A DNA stretch of 64,000 nucleotides from Bombardia bombarda (lineage: Eukaryota; Ascomycota; Sordariomycetes; Sordariales; Lasiosphaeriaceae): positions 682,001 to 746,000 of the forward strand of contig JAULSR010000011.1 in NCBI GenBank assembly GCA_030512295.1. Reading direction: 5' to 3'. Positions 58,802-64,000 of the stretch are shown piece after piece. Both the position numbers and the translations under genes were made by a program. Each line of letters begins with the position of its first letter. The stretch's first letter is position 1. The notes beneath the pieces are model-generated. The model searched no databases. It was not told the origin of the DNA and was given only the letters and a program-made list of their open reading frames with translations.

Positions 58802-61800
58802 GTGCCGTAGCAGCTTTCCCGTGACTCAAAAGCGGCATCATGCGAGCGATACTAGGGCTCACTCGGTCTGAAGGTGGGAGCATTGAGGTCGGCGAGCTCA
58901 GTTGGTTCGATTCACCAACATCGACCAAGACAGCTCCCAGCAAAATATCCCACATGCACACGACCCAATAGTCTCAAGGTGGTGTATCGCCCTGACCAAC
59001 AGCCACCAGTAACCCGTCGGGACACCTGCAGCGCCACCATCGGTGGTTGCCTCCCCTTCGATTCCCTATCACGCATCCCAGGGACGGCTGAAAGAGCCCA
59101 AAATCGCAGAAATTTCACAATGGCTGCCGAGGAGTGCTCGTATTTACCTCCGAAAAGCATTTCCGTGCATTCGATAACAGAGGTACCCATGTTTGTTACA
59201 CTTGATTGACGATAACCAAACCCATGTAGCACGATGGCGTCAATCTTGTTCACCCACCTTCCGGCAAACCAGAATACCTGTTGTTGTACATGTTGACCTC
59301 AGATATCCTGACAGCCGAGTACCGTTGAATCGGCTTTTACTAACACCCGAGCAGTTAGCCTTGATACAAATCGATCGTGGAGGGCCTTTTTCTCCCCGTA
59401 GTCCCCGACCACTGACCCATGGGCCCCTGTTCTACTGCCATGCATCCTGGACCCTTGCTCCCTCTCTTGTTTCCTAATCAAGAACCCTTGTATCCCCGTA
59501 TTTTTCCACGTGCTGGCGTGCACACTACCTATTCCCCAAGCTAAAATCCCGAGAGTGGGAACGATCGGCACTGATTTATCCCGGTTCGCTTCCCCCCATT
59601 CTGGAAGACGAGGAGGGGAAAGTGAGGCGGGAGGGCGCGGCTAAAGCGGCTGACGTCGGAAACAGACGGAACCGACCCTCAAATCTTAACAGATGCAGCA
59701 AGGCCAAGAGCACCCATTACGTATATTACGTATGCCATATTATGCCAGGGTCAGGGGCAGCTACAGAGTCGTACTACACAACGATCCATACATAGCATAT
59801 AGAGAGAGATTAAGGGTGCGTATAGGCGCGTGCACGACGCGTTAGGAGCGAGTCACAAGAGAGGTCACCAAAGAGTGTGTGTACGGGCGCGGCAATGACG
59901 ATAATCCACCCCCAGGCTCAAACACCTTGCCCTCAATATTCTTGCACTGCCTGACTCATGCCTACAGTGCATTACCGCGTCAGGAGATTTTTATCGAATC
60001 AGGCAGGGGTACAGACGTCTCCTTCTCACGGCAGCCGCCTCCGGATCACCGGCCCTGCGTCCCCTCCACAATGTCTATATGGCTTTTTTATTGTGTCGCC
60101 CAGATCTGAAAAGGGACAACGACATGCAGCCACATGTTCACTTCAAAGCCTGACAGGTTGACAAGAAGACGAAGGGGGATTTTAACTATTGCATGCATAC
60201 ATGCACACACACTGTTGCTGACAGCTAAACCATCTTAGATATCAGGTCTAGGAGTCGGCCCGTAGGAAGACAAGCTATGGGAAGCAGCCGTCTTGGAGGC
60301 GCATATAAAGGCGTGTGCCAAGGACCGGCAGACAGAAAGAGGAAACCAAATCGTGCAAAAGTCGCAACTAGTTCAGACTAAAGCACTGTTTGTGTGCCGC
60401 GAGCCGTCACCCGCGCAGATCGACACACATAGTCGAAACTCGAAACGGTCCATTGGTGCGCCCAGAGCCTTGGAAATGGGTCGGTAAGTCTGCAACATGG
60501 CACTTGTAGCCGAGTGCCACTGGCACTGGTACTGCCGTCATCTAACGAGCTCGCTTGACAGAGTTGTGGTTACTTCTTTGGCGGGTGGCTATTATTATGC
60601 ATACACTTCAGCTTTGGCTCACAAACCAGTGCTTGATACTTACTGCCTTCTGACTAAGATGTTTGTGTAAGTCGACATATATACCCACACACACAACCTC
60701 GCACACACTTCTTTCCCCCACTGCCTCGGCTCGTGTTTCCTCATCTGATGTTTGTACTTCACTCCATGTCTTCTCCCCACAATCCGTCCCCACAATCCAG
60801 GAACAACGATTTCATCCCATGTGAGTTAATGGTGTATACCCACCAGTGCCTGACTGACCTACAGACAGTTTAACATTATCGGGTCTGTCTGACCCCCCAC
60901 TTGCCGCCCAGCCTTGTCGTAGAACGTGGGTGTGCGAGTACGACTCAATGAAACCAATATTGACCTCGTTGATATGATCGCCAAGTTGGAAACCCGGTCT
61001 GGCGTCTTCAGGTATGCTACATCTTCGTCTTCAGTCTTCAAGAAAGAAGCAATATCTCCGCAAACTCGAAGGACTTACACACAGAACACTAACAACAGCC
61101 CTTGAAAACACAACCAACTGGCACATCCACACCCAGTACACCACTCCCCAGAAACCTCGTATAGCAAAATGTGGCGCCGCCTACTACCTACCTACCGGGT
61201 ACGCCCGGTGCTTACCCTTCAAACTGGGCTGTTCAGTCTGCCTTACAATACACATCCTTGGAGATATTCATACCAGGTTAAAACATGCCACATGGCGGAA
61301 AACATACGCCGCACGGCGGCATATATTGGGACCTGGCCTGACCTGGCGGTCTGCAGCACCCACTCTCTCCCTCACCCAGTACTAAGCTACCTACCCACTT
61401 ACACGCATGCACGCATCTACAGCACTACTCCTGTCATATTCCTTCCCGCCTTTCGGATTATATCATACGCATAGTCTGAAACCCTTGTCTGTTTGGTAGA
61501 CGGACAATGCGGACCGATGCTCCCGACCAATCATTCCATTCCCTGACATACTAAGTCTATGCCTCATTCATCGCTCGTATGCTAGTAGTGCTCTACGTTA
61601 CCTTTGTGTAGTGCTTAGCATCGCAACACTAACCCAACCTAAACTCAACCTAAACCAGCCACAACTCGCATTAATCCCAACATCGCGGCAAACTACATCA
61701 CGAAACGTGGACAAATGCGAGGAAAAACAGTGCTGGTACAGTCAGGTAAGACAGGTCAGTTGGCTCACTGGCTCAGATAAATCCTCCGGTTTATGTCATC

Positions 61801-62641
61801 ATTGCACCCAAGTAGGCAGGTGGGCAAGGTAAAAAGTCTGAGTCACCACCCAGGTATGACTAATAAAAACTTCAAATCTAACCGGTCAGTTAGTTATGCT
61901 ATAATGTCGTTGGCTCTCTTTGAGAAGCCACTGGGCTTGGATTGAAGCTGTGATGCAGAGTGTCTGTTACACATCTAAAGAGTTGACTCATTTGCGCACA
62001 GCTGAGTTACTTGGCACGACCGTCATGATAGTACAATTGTATTGGAGATCTTCCCAGGTCTGATCAACTACTGCGGTGTATCTACGTCACTAAACAAAGC
62101 CAAATAAACAATTGCAGTAACTTTTTTAGTTATATACTTGTTTTCACCATTTTTTCTTATTGAAATGGACATCTTGGTTGGTTTAAAATTTAGCACAGAT
62201 GTGTACCAAGCGTTCTACAAGTCAAGACATTGGTCACGTAGTAGATATTTCACCACGCGAATTCCTATTGTACAAAGCTTTCATTTAGGTGATTTTCGTG
62301 TACCTCCATACCAACACGAGATAATACCAATGCTAACAACACCAAGCAGCACCGTCAAGATACCGATCTGTAATGACTAAGAATGACAAGCAGCAACGCG
62401 AACATACCAGCAACGACAGAAAAAGAGGTGCTGACGACCTCTGTATCCCCAGCAGCAATCCTCCAGTAAGAACAACACCCCTTCCATCAACATCCTCGGT
62501 CCAATCTGTGCAACCTCCCACCAGCCCTCCTCTCAAACACAAACCCACTCCCCCAAACCTCATCCCCACAAATACCTAGTAGATACCTACTACCTACTGC
62601 ACATAAGTCCACCCCTTCAACTTCCCCTCCCTCCACTTCTC

Positions 62642-64000
62642 CTAGATCGCAAACGGCTGCGAAAACCTGATCCTCTTCTTTCCCCCCTTTTCCCCACCCT
62701 CACCCTCACTGCTACCCTCACCGACTCCTCTTTCCCGAGGAGCATTAACCTCACCAAACAGAATCTCGTCAAAGGCACTTCTAATGCTGACAAGCACGAT
62801 CCTGACTAATCCGCCCGCTCTATCAACCACGAACCTGACCCCAGAAATCTCAACGACAGACGAAGACGTCCCGCGCTTGGCGACAGCGTTGAGAAACTGC
62901 TCTGCAGTCGTCTGCGATGCAGCCTCCTCGCTCTTGCCAAACGCCCACATCAAGGTCTTGAACCAGGGCTGTGATTCTTCAGCTCGGGGGTGCGGACGGC
63001 GGGATGCGCGGAGGTTGACGGCTTCTGATTCGGCGCAAAAGGTGCATGGCAGCAAGCTCAAGTTTTCGCCGCTGTCGGCGCGCCTGGGTTTTGATTCCGT
63101 GCCTGGTATCTTGCGTAGACTTCTGAGCCATTCTGCCGCCGACGGCGAAACTGCATCAAATCTCTGCCTCTTGCTGGGAGGTGGAACGTATGCGTCATCG
63201 TCACCTCCTTGAATTGCCTCAACTTCATCATCATCTTCATCCTCGTCATCCCCCATGTCGTAGTCCTCATCATCGCTGCTCATCCCAACAATGTCAACAG
63301 TAGAACTACTTCCCCTAGTAAGTTCTGCATTTTTCCGGACATGTCTCTTCCACCTGGACAAGCCAGTTGTAGCAATCTTGTCCCCAAAACTGCTTAGTAA
63401 GTCAGCCTCTGCCACGTCCAAGCCGAGGTGATTCTCGACCCCAGACATCATAACATCACCATCAGTCCTCCTTCTCTCCTCAATCGTAGGACCAGCAGAC
63501 ACAGAGTCAGGACCAGCTGTCATCTCATCCCCAGTGTGAACTTGCACACTCCCGTCCTCCTGTCCACCACCAGCAACAACATCCGATATCTCCGACTCCT
63601 CCGTCTCATCACTCAGCGCCCGCGCCCACGCCCACCACTCCTTGATCCTCTCCTCAACCCGAAATCTGAAGGGACGTTTGGAGGGTTCATCACCTGCCCC
63701 TCTTCTCTTTCTCGTTCGGGGCTTGCTGAGATTTTTCACCCTAACGCCATCCCACAACCCGCCGCTGCTATCGCGATCCATCATCGCCGACCCGAGAACT
63801 CTCCAATACAGCATCTCAAGGAATGCCACCCGCCGCTCAGGCAGCCCGCCAATCTCGCGTCGGAGCTCGTCCATCGCCTGGTCTATCTCAATAGCAAGAC
63901 CAAGCCATGGCTGCGGATCAGCATTCGGCGACGGCAAACGGCCCGTGATCTTGCGCTCCTTGATCAAACACCGCAGCAGCAACAGCCCTCTAACATCAAC
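62642..64000 (-). CDS. Acidic, probably nuclear protein of unknown function (5' end outside window)
   Basis: The frame is open from the right edge to a stop at 62642-62644 and shows at least 452 residues of the C-terminal part. The beginning seen here (LLLLRCLIKERKITG, then the helical AIEIDQAMDELRREIGGLPERRVAFLEMLYWRVLG) looks folded. A basic KPRTRKRRGAGDEPSKRP patch, a long acidic stretch (SSDDEDYDMGDDEDEDDDEVE) and a basic PPSKRQRF suggest nuclear localisation. The C-terminal domain includes SLLPCTFCAESEAVNLRASR and FVVDRAGGLVRIVLVSIRSAF, then ends in a Gly/Glu-rich tail and KKRIRFSQPFAI. I do not recognise the family. There is no intron in the visible part. Confidence 0.75.
   Translation of the reverse strand, partial: VDVRGLLLLRCLIKERKITGRLPSPNADPQPWLGLAIEIDQAMDELRREIGGLPERRVAFLEMLYWRVLGSAMMDRDSSGGLWDGVRVKNLSKPRTRKRRGAGDEPSKRPFRFRVEERIKEWWAWARALSDETEESEISDVVAGGGQEDGSVQVHTGDEMTAGPDSVSAGPTIEERRRTDGDVMMSGVENHLGLDVAEADLLSSFGDKIATTGLSRWKRHVRKNAELTRGSSSTVDIVGMSSDDEDYDMGDDEDEDDDEVEAIQGGDDDAYVPPPSKRQRFDAVSPSAAEWLRSLRKIPGTESKPRRADSGENLSLLPCTFCAESEAVNLRASRRPHPRAEESQPWFKTLMWAFGKSEEAASQTTAEQFLNAVAKRGTSSSVVEISGVRFVVDRAGGLVRIVLVSIRSAFDEILFGEVNAPRERGVGEGSSEGEGGEKGGKKRIRFSQPFAI

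Larger units (their letters stand above)
54141..62641. other. Gene-poor 8.5-kb region
   Basis: No protein-coding gene, tRNA or mobile element could be supported. Many short frames overlap on both strands. The region has telobox-like motifs (56,108-56,119), TACCT/AGGTA motifs (about 56,260-56,670), a CCCCAGT tandem (58,776-58,801) and patches of AT-rich sequence near 61,900-62,350. Base composition is not strongly AT-skewed overall, so heavy RIP is not obvious. It contains the laccase promoter and the 3' flank of the last gene, which also reads away from the laccase. Confidence 0.5.

Noticed and set aside
62138..62380. 80-codon plus-strand frame in AT-rich DNA
   Set aside because: Composition follows local AT content; no support.
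1..64000. CRISPR arrays, bacterial-type operons, integrases or intact LTR/TIR transposons
   Set aside because: No spaced direct repeats, no long terminal or inverted repeats and no transposase or reverse transcriptase motifs were seen.

Overview
The window looks like nuclear DNA of a filamentous ascomycete, most likely a Sordariomycete and possibly Sordariales. Genes are interrupted by short GT-AG introns (about 50-80 nt) with CTAA/CTGAC-type branch sites. One tRNA-Leu carries a nuclear intron. The gene set (fungal MFS sugar porter, OPT transporter, ascomycete laccase with a C-terminal DSGL plug, HET fragment, SYLF/Ysc84 protein) is typical of Pezizomycotina, and the laccase closely resembles Melanocarpus-type enzymes. 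I see no CRISPR array, bacterial operon or intact transposon.

Layout. 0-4 kb: an intron-containing tRNA-Leu(AAG) and, on the minus strand, an MFS hexose transporter. 6.3-7.9 kb: a two-exon protein of unknown function and a tRNA-Val(AAC). 11.6-20.05 kb: a very large NRPS-like gene. 20.9-22.2 kb: a 2-oxoglutarate/Fe(II) oxygenase on the same strand. 22.3-23.0 kb: a truncated HET-domain fragment beside an unassigned open frame. 25.2-26.5 kb: a secreted SurE-like phosphatase. 27.2-27.8 kb: a short kinase-like gene. 28.5-30.5 kb: a flavin monooxygenase with an N-terminal NTF2/SnoaL-like part. 34.4-37.1 kb: an OPT transporter. 37.6-41.7 kb: a divergent pair made of an ABA3-type (non-canonical) sesquiterpene synthase and a cytochrome P450. 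44.1-45.9 kb: a type II membrane glycosyltransferase of the fringe/GT31-like kind. 47.2-49.1 kb: a Ysc84/SYLF protein. 51.9-54.1 kb: a six-exon laccase. 54.1-62.6 kb: about 8.5 kb without a supportable gene. 62.6-64.0 kb: the 3' part of an acidic, probably nuclear protein that runs off the right edge.

The most unusual object is the NRPS-like gene. It keeps a long NRPS-like fold order (T, C-terminal A stub, T, E, C, A, T, C, T, disordered tail), but catalytic residues are replaced in every domain. All four carrier domains lack the phosphopantetheine serine, both C domains lack the catalytic His, and the A-domain core motifs are eroded. Yet the reading frame is open over about 8.3 kb apart from two introns and a single one-base frame break near 17,145. 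This looks like a non-catalytic pseudo-NRPS rather than ordinary neutral decay. The second notable feature is the ABA3-like terpene synthase/P450 pair, the core of a small sesquiterpenoid pathway. The OPT transporter, the flavin monooxygenase and the 2OG oxygenase lie on the same side, but whether they belong to one pathway is unproven.

One-base frame breaks occur in two otherwise well-preserved genes (NRPS-like and laccase), and a third gene (2OG oxygenase) needs a weak splice donor to stay in frame. Either the assembly has indel errors or these genes are newly inactivated. Reads or RNA-seq would decide.
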